From Heliocidaris erythrogramma (lineage: Eukaryota; Echinodermata; Echinoidea; Camarodonta; Echinometridae), in contig CM046869.1 in NCBI GenBank assembly GCA_025617745.1, positions 18,182,994 to 18,246,993 of the forward strand: 64,000 nt of DNA, given 5' to 3'. Under the pieces are notes generated by a model that worked only from the letters and a program-made list of their open reading frames with translations, did not search any database and was not told the DNA's origin. Position numbers and translations under genes: made by a program. Of this stretch, positions 1 through 9,941 are shown one piece after another (position 1 is the stretch's first letter; every line of letters starts with the position of its first letter).

Positions 1-1809
1 TAGCATACAAAAAAGAAATAACTTTTAGCTTAGACTTTCCAAATTGTTTAATTTCATATTCTGCCGTAGTCATTATTCTTGTGACCCAAATAACATAGTT
101 TATTCTTCAAGAGGGTTAGCTTCCTGAAAATGGACTGTATTTTTGTTTGTTGCCAATTTTAGGAAGAGGAATAATGATTTTGAAACATAAAATACACTTT
201 AAAACATTCCTTCTGAGTATTTTGTAGTTAATATACATGTAATACAGGCAACATCTTACTTTTAAGTGAGAGAGGCTTCAGTCCAGAGAGAGATTTTGGA
301 TTTTGGATGGTGGCCAGAGAGATAAAATAACACCAATTAAGATGTCTCTAGTGATAATGTCACTAAAATTAGATCATTGTATCATTCGAAATGTTTATCC
401 GCATAGATTTTATTAAGTAGGAAATGTTTAAATTGATGCAGCTTCTGAATGAGGTTTGCTAAAATTCAGTTAGTTTTGCATAAACTGATAATTCTGCAGA
501 GGAAAGTTACAAGTATCAAAGTTAATGTACTACATGTAGGTACCTATTCTACACCTGGGTCAAGAGAGGTAACTGTAGATAAAGTGCCTTTTGTATCCCG
601 AAGTTCCAAGTAGTAGACATCTGTTATGACTTTAAGAGAGCTTTTGTAGATCAGTTTCTATTTCTATAACTCTTTCAACTCAAGGCACTTAGCATGAACA
701 CTGGGAGAATTGCAAAAATCTTTAAAAATAGAATCATTCTTGCCAGGAAACTTCCGATCATTCATACTTGTAGATTCCCATTGATATGAAGTTTCATATC
801 TACAGTGTCCGCTGAGGGGTCATTAATCTATAATTCATATTTATCCAAATCACCCTGAAAAAAATAAAACGTGGAACATTCCCCCCTCCCTGTTTTCTCT
901 CCCCCTGTCCATCGTTCTAATTGGGCGTTTCCCCCTACGGGAAGTGAGGGGGAAGCAATCCACTATCACCTTGCGTTATGTTGGTCCAACCCTCCTACAG
1001 GGAAGGCGATTCTTATCACCACGCCGCGCTGCGTAGCCCCTGGGACGTCCAGCTATCCAGACCTAAACTTCCTGCACCAGGACAGGGTGTCCTTATATGT
1101 AGCGTGGACGGGGTGTGCCGTAACAACACAGTGCTTTGGATATTGTTGACCCATTAACGGTCATGGAATCTAGGGGACAAGTTGATTTATTATTCATCTG
1201 TTTTTTGAAGATGGGTGTTGGTCTTCGGTAGGTTTGACCCGGCCTTTGCCGTGCCAAGGTCTAAGCTGATCGACATGTCTGAAAATATTCAATTTCCATG
1301 CATGAATCCTTACCAAACATTTTGCCACCCCAAAAAAACCTTTATAATAAAAACATGAGACTGAACAAATGAAAGAAATAAATATGTGGTCAGACATGCT
1401 TCAGACTTGCTATGACAAGCACCTTTATCATGGACCACCTGTCTAAATAGATTTAAAGAAAAGCAATATCTGAAATGTGTGCCTAAGGGAGCTTGCATTC
1501 AGTGGACTGCATAAATGGGTCTGACTGGACCTTTTAACCAGGACTACACATCTGACTGAAATTCTGCTTTCAGACCCTTAGAACTTTTGACCTAAGATTT
1601 TTAACAATGGGACAGGAATTTGCCATCTCTGTTTTACTACGTATTGTAAAACCAGAAGCTTAATAGTTTGCACAAAAATTCCAATTTCAAAATTCTAAGC
1701 AGAAAAGGCAAGCATTTCTTTCACCAAATGTTGACCACAAATGGACTTTTGTTCAATTAAAATATCCTACGACACTAAGGGTAAATTTTTTTTTTTTTTG
1801 TGATTTCAG
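1..1809. other. Intron or upstream sequence before the first visible exon
   Basis: No exon with a domain I recognise was found here. The next exon opens in the last strand of a C2 domain, so earlier C2 exons must lie before the window and this stretch is read as intron. It is AT-rich with ACATGTA words, apart from the GC-rich island at 871-1149. It ends in a T-rich run and a TTTCAG acceptor at 1804-1809. Confidence 0.5.
871..1149 (+). other. GC-rich open island of unknown nature
   Basis: About 280 bp of sharply higher GC content inside AT-rich intron, with an open frame of 92 codons from an ATG at 871. The predicted peptide is rich in Pro, Thr and His and matches no family I recognise. Runs such as CCCCCTCCC and a GGGAAGTGAGGGGG motif suggest a fragment of an inserted element rather than a host exon. 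No clear splice sites frame it in phase with the neighbouring gene. Confidence 0.3.
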
Positions 1810-2433
1810 GTCATCAGCGGATGGTACCATCTTCTGAGAGGGGACGTGGGAAGAACCAAACATTTGAAGGTGACCCCGGAGAAGGGCGAGAAAGAGGAGC
1901 ACCAAACGGACAGCCGGGCCAAAGCAAAAGTCAACACCCGGAAGAGGAAAAGAGAAGATGACTCCTTGGAAAGAGAGAAGGTGGGATTGATCGAAGGAGG
2001 AGCCAAAGGTGGAGAGGGAAAGAAGGAGAGACTCCGAGGGTGGCCAACGACAGACGGGCTGAGGGAGAGAAAACGGAAGAGAAAAGAGTGGCACGGAAAC
2101 CTTAATCAGCTCCAGAACAAGGAGATAGACAACATCCACGGGGATCGTGAGATCGTTGAGAGACTCGTCGATGGGTACCAGGTTCTGGAGTTTGCCGGTG
2201 AGGCACCATCTCGGGGTGCCGATGCAAAGAAGTTGAAACCTGGGGGTGAAAAGTCGCAAGAGGGAGGAGTGTCGGACAACCGTTGGGGCACAGGAACCTG
2301 GGGAGGTGGAGAGAAAAGGGTAGGATCCGAGTCCGAGAGAGGACTAACGGTGAAGGGACAAAGCTCCAGTGACTCTGAAGCAAGCTGCATGGATCGTCCA
2401 GACTCCCTTCTCTCTTGGATAAGTCTTCACTAT
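1810..2433 (+). CDS. rgs3: RGS3-like exon: end of C2 domain plus charged linker
   Basis: The exon follows a T-rich acceptor (TTTCAG at 1804-1809) and ends at a TAT|GTAAGA donor after 2433. It has 208 codons and finishes in phase 0, as the next exon requires. The first residues read VISGWYHLLRGDVGRTKHLK, the ending of the C2 domain known from long RGS3 isoforms (GWY-LL followed by GRTKHLKV). The rest is a low-complexity, highly charged linker rich in Lys, Glu, Arg and Gly, with an NKEID...EIVERLVDGYQVLEF segment that may be helical. RGS3 is a GTPase-activating protein for Gi and Gq alpha subunits, and its C2/PDZ forms act as membrane-linked scaffolds. The C2 assignment rests on a short motif; the linker alone would not identify the gene. 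Earlier C2 exons are outside the window. Confidence 0.72.
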
Positions 2434-2935
2434 GTAAGAGTTTATTCTCAGTGTGGTATATTTATATGGTATTGGATGTCCTTGAGGGGGATATCAGAAT
2501 GTATTTTCTAAAACAAAATTATATTGCATGAGTCAAAGACTTGTAAATCAATATGTATACTGTAAAAACCAGAAACTATCGGGCAGATTTAATATTCAAG
2601 AATTTCGCGAGTGGTTCAGACTTGCGAAAATTCATGCCACAAAATTGAACTGCAACTAACATTGAATTATTGCAATTCGCGAAAGTTTCTTGCTCTGAAA
2701 ATGGTTGTCGTTTACGATTCGCAGGAGTTTCATGTCAGAAAAAATTTCTGGGTTTTTAATATTGTGATTGCAGGGCCTTGGGAGAATAGTATTGCTACTG
2801 ATACTGATGAGCCTACATGTAGTGAACAAGACATATTTTTGTTGCTGTTATTATTGTCGTTGACTAAACCATCTCAATCAATTTCCACACATATACATGT
2901 ACATTGATATATATCCGTTTGTTTATTTGTCCTAG
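2434..2935 (+). other. Intron between C2/linker exon and PDZ exon 1
   Basis: A 502 bp GT-AG intron. It contains two close copies of a GCGAAAGTTTCT / GCGAAAATTCA type word (about 2628 and 2680), a motif seen again near 33730-33795. No other structure is seen. Confidence 0.7.
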
Positions 2936-3020
2936 GTTGTGCTCAGTAAGGATAAGAATGGAAAGTATGGTTTCACGCTGCTGGATACCCTCCCTGTCCA
3001 GGTGGGGAGCGTCGAAAAAG
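2936..3020 (+). CDS. rgs3: RGS3-like exon: first half of PDZ domain
   Basis: An 85 bp exon between CCTAG (acceptor ending 2935) and AAAAG|GTATGA. It encodes VVLSKDKNGKYGFTLLDTLP and continues VQVGSVEK, ending with one base of a split Gly codon that the exon at 6176 completes. KYGFTL is the carboxylate-binding loop of a PDZ domain (the GLGF position). The pattern of basic K-D-KNG, then GFT, then PVQV, resembles the RGS3 PDZ domain, where GKDGFGFT is followed by PVRVQAV. PDZ domains bind C-terminal peptides of membrane proteins. In mouse, PDZ-RGS3 couples B-ephrins to G-protein signalling, so a comparable partner is plausible but not shown. Confidence 0.85.
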
Positions 3021-3084
3021 GTATGACTTTTACATTTTGTTTTCTTAAACCTTGTCACACGAAGATGAAATTTGTCAAGTACGG

Positions 3085-3452
3085 TTTAAACATGAAGTTG
3101 AGTTCTGGTCATGAGATTGAATTGTGAAGAAAAAAATTGTCTCAAAGCAATTGGGAAAGGTTGATTATACAGCACATAAGAATTGGTGTATGCTGTAAGG
3201 TTTTGGAATCACCAAAATTCTGCTGAGATTCACATGCACTGCACACAGAAATATGTATATGGGACTACACACAAATGTTTGGCCTGAACCTTTCAGCTGT
3301 ATCTTGTCATATTTTGAATGTGAGAGCATATGAAAAGCAGTCCTTTTCAGGGGACATATCTACTATGATAATCTTCCAAACTAACATCATAAGAATGAGA
3401 AAGCTCTCAAATTATTTTCCACCTTTCCCAGAACTCAACCTTCCCTTTAAAA
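3085..3452 (-). repeat. Dispersed repeat family B, inverted copy
   Basis: Read on the minus strand, this shares a long series of words with the copies at 25425-25765 and 31362-31810: TTGAGTTCTGG at one end, CCCATATACACATTTCTGTGTGCAGTGC-like sequence in the middle, GATTCCAAAACC, and CAATTGCTTTGAGACAATTT at the other end. The middle of this copy has lost sequence relative to the others. No coding potential is seen. Confidence 0.7.
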
Positions 3453-3527
3453 CAGTTAGTCTTTGTGGGGGTTGTACGACACATGCTCCAGCGATCTATT
3501 TCCTACAATTTCCTCCAAATTCCTGAC

Positions 3528-3670
3528 ATCAACCCTGGACCCAACACTATACCTAACGCTCCCTAACCCTCCCTAACCCTAACCCTAAATCTAACCTGAC
3601 CTGAAACTCAATTGCAACCCTAACCCTATACTGACAAAATACGTCCAGCCTGGAAGCAATGTTGAAGCAC
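3528..3670. repeat. Interspersed repeat with CTAACC-like core
   Basis: Contains CCCTGGACCCAACACTATACC, several CCCTAACCCTAACC units, then ACTGACAAAATACGTCCAGCCTGGAAGCAA. The same order (CCTGGACC-AACAC-ATACCTAAC, degenerate CTAACC units, TTTGACGAAATAAAGCCTGGAGCAA) recurs at 9636-9760 and 35880-36110, and in part on the other strand at 20325-20400 and 41218-41290. It is a dispersed repeat family and not a telomere. Confidence 0.7.
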
Positions 3671-4451
3671 CGAGTGGGGATTGCTGAGGAATCCTATACA
3701 TGTATGTTCTACTATTTACTGAGAACTGACCCTTTTTTTTTTCCTAGTGATGACTGTGTGGAACAAAACCCTTGGCCCCTCTTACCCTCTTACCTCTTGG
3801 CATTGTCTGGTCATCGGATAAACGTGCTTTAATGCTATGGGCTGCTCTATGTCTTACTCATTGAGTGTAAAGGCCTAATTTTGATATTTTGCCATATTGG
3901 GGGGGGGGGGGCATTTATAATTTTCTCGTCTGTTTTTATTTCTATGAAGTACATGTATTACTGGAATACAATACAAGAGCCATTTCTAGTTATAACTATG
4001 TATTTAGTCTGCTAACTTCAGATTTCATTTTAGTTGATACATTGAAAGTTGGCTAGAGTTAACCCGGGTAGCTGGCAAAATACATGTATTGAACATGTAT
4101 TGGATATGTTGAACATAAATTGAAAATATTGAGAGTATATTGAAATCATGGAAGAAATGAGTATCATTCACTTATAATGATGGAAAGAATTTGTATATGA
4201 CAGATGTTTGACATGTATATGAGTAATTCATTGACATTGTGAGCAATTTCATAAAATGTCAGGATTTGGGTGAATTTGGCATCTAATTGCAGGCGCAGTG
4301 TGTAATTGTAAACCAAATAGGGTATTTTGCGCATGATTGACGCTATTCATTTGATGGATTGAAGCCACTCATTTTTGATGGATCGTGTGAGGCTTAGGAT
4401 TAAGAGATTGACACATGTCAAGTCTAGTCATGCTACTTATCAACAGGTGTG

Positions 4452-4455
<4 letters not shown>

Positions 4456-4492
<37 letters not shown>

Positions 4493-4770
4493 AGGGATGG
4501 TGGAGATGAAGAGTTAGGAAGAGAGAGAGAGAGAGAGAGGGGGAAGGGTGGGGGAGATGAAGAGGTAGGAAGAGAGAGAGAGAGAGAGAGATGGGGAGGG
4601 GTGGGGGAGATGAAGAGGTAGGAAGAGAGAGAGAGAGAGAGGGGGGGGGGGAGATGAAGAGGTAGGAAGAGAGAGAGAGAGAGAGGGGGAGGGGTGGGGG
4701 AGATGAAGAGGTAGGAAGAGAGGGAGGGGGAGAGAGATGAAGAGGTAGGAAGAGAGAGAGAGAGAGAGGG
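4456..4770. repeat. Purine minisatellite of GAGATGAAGAGGTAGGAAGAG units
   Basis: About six units, each made of GAGATGAAGAGGTAGGAAGAG followed by (GA)n and a G-run, start near 4502, 4554, 4607, 4651, 4699 and 4735 with a period of 44-53 bp. Length differences come from the GA and G runs. Open frames on either strand are strings of Arg/Glu or Leu/Ser and are not genes. Confidence 0.9.
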
Positions 4771-5850
4771 GAGAGAGGTATGGTAGGTGTACACAGAGTA
4801 AAGGATGGAGATAGAGAGAAAAGGAAAGGGAGATATAGAAAGAGATCAAGTTGAAAGCAATGTTGAAAGGTAGAATAGATAACCCAGTTTGATGATGATA
4901 GCAACGGAGGGAGGACAGGACGATATGGATATAGAAGATTATGAATTTTACATCTGCCAAACGATGTCATGTTATAGAGTGATGGACAGCTGTGGGTCAA
5001 TCCTACCTAGTGATATAGGGAGAGAGAAATAGAGAGGAGAAAAAAAGGGAGATAGAAGTCCATTCATGTACTCTTTGTATCTGCAAGGTACATGTAGGCA
5101 TCAATTTGTGGTAATTTCTTTGAAAAGCAGAATATTTGATTGAACACTAAGGAGGGTAAATGAATAATTTACATGTAGTATCTTTCTGTCTTTATTTTTT
5201 TTTTCTTAGCCACTCAAAGAGTTTATGCTTTATGAACCTTTTTCTTAGCAGACCTTGTTTTTTTAGTGTTCTTTTTATCTACATTCTGCCTACCTTATAC
5301 CCTTAGCCAACAAAAGCGACAACATAATGAATAAAATTTTTCATTACACCCAATGGCCAAGAAGGTCAATTTGTAATCAGTTTGGAGTCGATTTTCCCAG
5401 TGTGACTGAAGGATTAATGTCCACTGCCGAGCCATCTCCATATGCAGTGACCAGTGCAGTTAGTCCGTGCTTGTATATATAGAAGGGAAGTTCACGTCAA
5501 AATAGATGAAAATAATTTCAGTGCCAACTACCTCCCTCTTCCTATGAGATTCCTGTGCTCCGATCTAGAAGTTTTAAAAATAGACCAGGGGACCTGGGCT
5601 TCATTTTTAACACTTTGGTATGCCTATGAAAGAGAAGGTCAAGTCCTGGGAAAGGTGCAAATTGTCGGTGAGGTTTATTTTTTTGTGATTGGTCCCCCTC
5701 AATGGCCTCGTCCAGACCACTGTTTTTGTTATATTGCAGCAAAGCTGTATCTACATGTAAGAGTGTTACAGAAGATTCCTTTGTTCCCATCAAGGAATTA
5801 GAGCTAAATTGTTTTCTTTAGGAATCCCCCCCTTGAAACTTCCTCAGTAG

Positions 5851-6131
5851 TACAGTCTAACCTGCTGTAATGACCACCTGGACAGAAATACCACCTGTCC
5901 ATATAGGCCATATGTCTATTTAGACCATATTTTTTGTTTCCCTGGAAACAGGCCTGACTGTAAACATGTGTTAGAGTGTACCTGTGTGTAAAGAAACTGT
6001 TTTCCCCCCATGAAGCAAGTGTTTCTCCTTTAAACATTTGTTAGTGGAAACCTCTATGTAAAAACCCTCTGCCAATAATGATCACGTTTTGCGTCTCCCT
6101 TGAGTGGTCTTTCTGTACAGGTTAGACTGTA
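5851..6131. mobile_element. Small inverted-repeat element, TACAGTCTAACCTG family
   Basis: A 281 bp element whose two ends are exact inverted copies of TACAGTCTAACCTG. Inside are words typical of the family: GACCACCTG, ACCACCTGTCCATATAGG and GAGTGGTCTTTCTGTACAGG. Related, more decayed copies lie at 11872-11935, 19849-20112, 23560-23730, 24917-25073 and 25254-25330. It has no coding capacity, so it is a MITE-like passenger. Its right end is 44 bp from the PDZ exon at 6176, so it occupies the branch-point region of that intron. Confidence 0.8.
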
Positions 6132-6175
6132 CAGACAGCATTCTATTGTCAGGAATTATTTTTTCTTTAATCCAG

Positions 6176-6281
6176 GGAGCCAAGCAGAGTCCTCAGGCCT
6201 GCTGAAAGGAGATTACTTCCTTGAGATCGGTGGCTACAATGTGGCAGGCATCAACAGCAGGGGGATCAAAAATGTCCTCAA
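6176..6281 (+). CDS. rgs3: RGS3-like exon: second half of PDZ domain
   Basis: A 106 bp exon between AATCCAG and CTCAA|GTAAGT. It finishes the split Gly codon and reads GSQAESSGLLKGDYFLEIGG, then YNVAGINSRGIKNVLK. AESSGLLKGDYFLEIGG is the standard PDZ core (A-x-x-aGL-x-GD-x-i-x-x-ing) and GINSRGIKNVLK is the alpha-B helix that lines the peptide groove. It leaves two bases of a Lys codon, completed by the first base at 6995. Confidence 0.88.
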
Positions 6282-6994
6282 GTAAGTCAAAGTTCTTCCA
6301 GGGAGTACTCCATCTAATGATGTTATCTCAATAAAAAGCATTAATCCTCCTTATACAACTGCCAGTCTTGAGTGATAGGCTGCATAGCCCCTTGAAGATA
6401 ATGAGTAGAAGAATATAAAGAAGAAGAAGAATTTTAAAGTTTGTATTGCATCTACATAACAATCCACAAGTTATTCTTTAAAACAAACCAACCAGTCAAA
6501 ATTCATGTAAAACAGTGTTTAACAACAAGAAAAGTCATTGATGGATATGAGACTTCATTGAAAAGCAGACAAGGAAATAGACATATTGAATTGTCTAATA
6601 GAATTTAAGTCTTAAGAGGATTTCATTTTCATTTTTTAACCCATTTCCAAAGGGTTTGAGCTTCCTCAGGTTCTGCATACATTGTGTTCAATCCTCAATG
6701 TGCCAATGGTGCAGTTCTGTACCGAATCTCACTAAAATTCCATCATACAGTATTTTGTCTGACATAGAAGGAATTAAAGCAAACTTATGTGTGTAAGATT
6801 TATCCATTCTTCGGTCTTAATTGTTTCCTTGGTCTTGATACTTTCCTCAACATCTGAATCCGTCTTGTGAAAATGCATGTACAGTGTATATACATAACAC
6901 CACAATTATTCATAGAGAGACTTATGTTTAAAGCTTTTGAACTGAACATTATTAAATTTTCCATGTATTGTACTTTTATCTTGTGTAACTGCAG
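6282..6994 (+). other. Intron between PDZ and central exon
   Basis: A 713 bp GT-AG intron, AT-rich, with a GAAGAAGAA run near 6418 and nothing else of note. Its T-rich end and CTGCAG acceptor lead into the large central exon. An open frame runs upstream through the acceptor into the intron from 6867, but the exon phase and the acceptor place the coding start at 6995. Confidence 0.75.
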
Positions 6995-9227
6995 GCAAAC
7001 GAACAATGAGATTGAAGCCTTGGTGCAGCGTCATTCTGACCCCACCACCAGACCCGCAATCCCCCCTCGGCCCTCCAAGCCGCGGCGCAAGCACCGAGAT
7101 GGGGAGAAGGAGGAAGAAATCAAGCGCAACCTGCGCAATAGAAGGCTCAAGTCAAGTGTCAAGGCCTCTGCGGCCAAAGCAACAGCCATGATGCAAAAGA
7201 GAGGGGTGGTGCTGTCAGTTCCTGCAGGATCTTCCGCGACTGTACCTTCCATCGGACTTGTCCAGAAGCGATTGAAGCGGGAACTCATCGCTACGGTCGC
7301 TAGGAGACGAGACCGGATGGTGGTGCTGAGTGAGGAGGATCAGCTATTGATGGAGGCTGTCTTTCTTGGAGCGGAGAAGAAGGATGAGGGTTCGTTAGGA
7401 GAGAGGAACGGACCTGAGGGGAGATGGTCAAGCAGTACGGAGGCAGTGACCACAGAGAGCAGAGACGATGTCTATATGCAGCCAGAGGGTGCTTCCTCAT
7501 CCTCATCCTCCAGGGAATCAATGGTCAGCTCGATACGTGATTCCTTCAGTGAGTCGCTCAGAGATTCTGCAAGGATTTCCATCAGAGATTCCATCCCTGA
7601 GGGAGCTGGTATCACCATCTCAAGTACCCAACGTGATTCTCTACGAGATTCGCTGAGGATATCCTCACTGAGGAATTCATTCCAAGAAGCAACAAGAGAA
7701 TTCCTGAAGAATCCTCCCCAGGAGAGTCCAGGAGGATCTTCAAGGAATTCTCTGCAGGAAGCGATGAGCGTGCCACCGAGAAGCAATTCTGAAGCAGCTA
7801 AAGAGTCTGATGACTCCACTAAGAAATCAACCACTGTCTATGAGAATGCATGGATCATGATGCCGAGGAAGAGCCAAAAGGAAGAGAGCACCATCTACGA
7901 GAAAGCCAACTGTTTCTGCTCAACATGTCCTTCTGTTCCACCGAGATCACCTATCAGGAAACTATCTGATGATTTCTCCCACCAAATAATTGTTCAGCCT
8001 AAACTGCCAAAGAGATGGAGTCCTGATGGTGAAGCTACATTGAATGTCAATGTACAAGATGGTGGAAATGGGTTACAAAAAATGCCTCAGAGTGGAAAGA
8101 AACTGGCCAAGTCTAGTATGTCCCTTAGTGAACTTGATGGAAGCATGAACAACTCCCTGAAGTCTTCTTTGTCAGAGAAGCAGCTGTCCAAACCACCAGT
8201 CATTTCGCAGCGTAAAGGAAGCCTACCCCATCTGCGGAATTCGAGCTCCTATGATAAGCATCTTTCAGCATCTTCCATGGCAATAGGTGAGCTGGACAGG
8301 AAAGAAAGCAGCAGCCTCTTGAAACCATCGCAGTCTGATAGGCACCTGGCAAAACCTCCTGCAGTTGCACCTCGCAAAACGAGTTTGCCCCAGCTGATAA
8401 AGTCAAGCTCTTATGACAATCAGCTAAGCTCATCAACTATGACCATTGGAGAACTGGGAGAGACTACTACAAGGAAAGACATGAAGGCCTCATTCTCTGA
8501 AAGGCAAATTTCAAGATCTCCACCAATAACGGCACGTAAAACCAGTTTGCCCCAGCTTTTCAAGTCAAACTCTTATGACAATCAGCTAAGCTCATCAACT
8601 ATGACCATTGGGGAACTGGGAGAGATTACTACAAGGAAAGACATGAAGGCCTCATTCTCTGAAAGGCAAATTGCAAGATCTCCACCAATAACGGCACGTA
8701 AAACCAGTTTGCCCCAGCTTTTCAAGTCAAATTCTTATGATGACCATCTTGCATCATCTGCTATGTCAATCGGGGAACTGAGCGGGCACAGTCCAGGAAA
8801 GATAAAGCCACGCATCGCAGAGCGGCGGCTGGCCAAAGTGGCGCCTATTAAACGAGAAACATTCAGGAGCAAGTCTGAAGACATCCTCGATGGCAACACC
8901 TTTCGTGACCCCCACTCGGCAGCGGAGGACCTCTATGCAAATCAGCACATCATGAAGAAGGGAAAGAGCCAATCCTTTGCTGCACTGTCACGCTCACTCC
9001 GCCGCGAGAAGGCGAAGGCGAAGGCCAAACCTCCAGTGCCCCCAAGACATTATGTCAATGAAAGGATTGGAGGTCGGCCTAAGGAGAATGCCAATGGAAT
9101 GAGTACCCGTAGCATCCCTGATGATTACCATGGCGACGATGATGAAGAGGACGGTAGTACCAAGATGAGATGCTCTTTTGCCCAGTTTGGTAGGATGGAG
9201 GAGGTGCTATTTGCCAAAGGACTAGAG
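6995..9227 (+). CDS. rgs3: RGS3-like central exon: Ser/Arg/Pro-rich scaffold with 54-residue tandem repeats
   Basis: A 2233 bp exon between CTGCAG and CTAGAG|GTAAAT, in phase with both neighbours (745 codons counting the split Lys). It opens QTNNEIEALVQRHSDPTTRP, the end of the PDZ domain and the exit linker. Four [IV]PPR stretches fit the SH3 ligand pattern PxxPxR: PAIPPR near the start, two VPPRS (one in PSVPPRSP), and PPVPPRH near the end. Two repeat zones are seen: an RDS-rich zone (7510-7770) and five 53-54 residue tandem units (about 8100-8790) with the core SYDxxLxSSxMxIGEL and ARKTSLPQL. The end is acidic (HGDDDEEDG). I know of no named domain here. It is probably a disordered, phosphorylatable docking region placed between PDZ and PH-like domains. 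Confidence 0.85.
7510..7770 (+). repeat. RDS-rich short protein repeat within central exon
   Basis: The codons here spell repeated SxRDS(F/L/I) units, for example SSIRDSFSESLRDSARISIR and TQRDSLRDSLRISSLRNSFQ, spaced roughly every 7-9 residues. RxxS/RDS spacing would suit basophilic kinases or a helical phospho-array, but that is only inference. Confidence 0.65.
8100..8790 (+). repeat. Tandem 162-bp coding repeats (54 residues), five units
   Basis: Matching words fall at 8244, 8406 (AGCTCCTATG / AGCTCTTATG) and again at 8401, 8563 and 8725 (AGTCAAGCTC, AGTCAAACTC, AGTCAAATTC), exactly 162 bp apart. The first unit (about 8112 against 8271) is one codon shorter. Units 3 and 4 are nearly identical at the DNA level and units 1 and 5 are diverged, the pattern expected from recent unequal exchange in the middle of the array. 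Each unit carries SYDxxL, SS(T/A)M(T/S/A)IGEL, a (S)ERQ(I/L) turn and ARKTSLPQL. Confidence 0.9.
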
Positions 9228-9857
9228 GTAAATGCATGTAAATGCATGTAAATGCATGTAACTGCATGTAACTTGGGTAAAAATAATTGCATGTAACTTG
9301 GGTAAAAATAAGTACATAAGTACCTCACATTTATCTTTCTCTGTTCACATTTTCATATCAAGTAATTATATATGCAAAGGACTCTCCATCACTTTATTCG
9401 TATGTTCAGCCAACTACACCCTATGTGATCCTGCTACAAAAGTACTGTTTACTCATGTAGAATCTTCCTGATAAAGGTTTTAAATGGTCAATATTGTAAA
9501 ATTTGAATTATTTTATTATTGTAGGCCTTCCAGTTTGAGGAAAAGCAAAATTTTGATATCTATGTATTAAAGTTACCAAAGATTCAAATGGAAAATCATG
9601 CTTTCTTGATGATTGTTAGAAAGAAAAGAAGGTTGTTGGATAAATACTATACCTAACTCTTACCCTAAACCTTAACCTAAACTGAAACCCAATTGCAGTC
9701 CTAATCCTAACCCCCACCTTTGACAAGATAAAGCCTGGAACAGTTGATGCCGGAACATATGTTGGAGTGTTGAAAAATTGAAAGAGCATCCTGACCTTTA
9801 TAATATGACATTTTCTCTCATCTTGATCTTCTCCATCTTCCTTCCTTTTCTCCATAG
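9228..9857 (+). other. Intron before PH-like exon 1, with AATGCATGTA tandem and CTAACC repeat
   Basis: A 630 bp GT-AG intron. It opens with four or five AATGCATGTA repeats and two copies of ACTTGGGTAAAAATAA (9228-9312), which begin at the splice donor itself. A second copy of the CTAACC-core dispersed repeat lies at 9636-9760. Confidence 0.75.
9636..9760. repeat. CTAACC-core dispersed repeat, copy 2
   Basis: ATACTATACCTAACTCTTACCC, degenerate CTAACC units, then TTTGACAAGATAAAGCCTGGAACAGTTGATGCCGGAACA. Same order and orientation as the copies at 3528 and 35880. Confidence 0.7.
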
Positions 9858-9941
9858 CCCTTCCCACTTGGTCCCCCTGATCGAGACCTGGTCCATGCGG
9901 GTAGACTGTTCTTCTTTAACAGGCGCAAGAAGTTCAGAGAG
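9858..9941 (+). CDS. rgs3: RGS3-like exon: start of PH-like domain
   Basis: An 84 bp, 28-codon exon between TCCATAG and AGAGAG|GTAAGT, phase 0 at both ends. It encodes PFPLGPPDRDLVHAGRLFFF followed by NRRKKFRE. LVHAGRLFF is the usual first strand of a PH domain (L-x-x-G-x-L) and the NRRKKFRE turn supplies basic residues where PH domains bind phosphoinositides. The next exon continues straight into the third strand. Confidence 0.8.

Larger units (their letters stand above)
3021..6175 (+). other. Intron inside the PDZ domain
   Basis: A 3.15 kb GT-AG intron splitting the PDZ domain. It holds an inverted copy of a dispersed repeat (3085-3452), a CTAACC-type repeat (3528-3670), a run of 13 G at about 3899, a purine minisatellite (4456-4770) and a complete small inverted-repeat element (5851-6131) ending only 44 bp before the next exon. 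The open frames opposite the GA array are low-complexity shadows. Confidence 0.75.

Noticed and set aside
1846-2511. Reading the C2/linker sequence as an independent gene starting at ATG 1846
   Set aside because: The frame continues upstream to the acceptor with the C2 motif GWYHLL and the donor at 2433 keeps phase, so it is an internal exon.
4369-5000. Three long minus-strand frames rich in Leu/Ser/Pro
   Set aside because: Translations of the GA minisatellite; the same reason applies to 26891-27121, 39430-40366 and 50916-51387.
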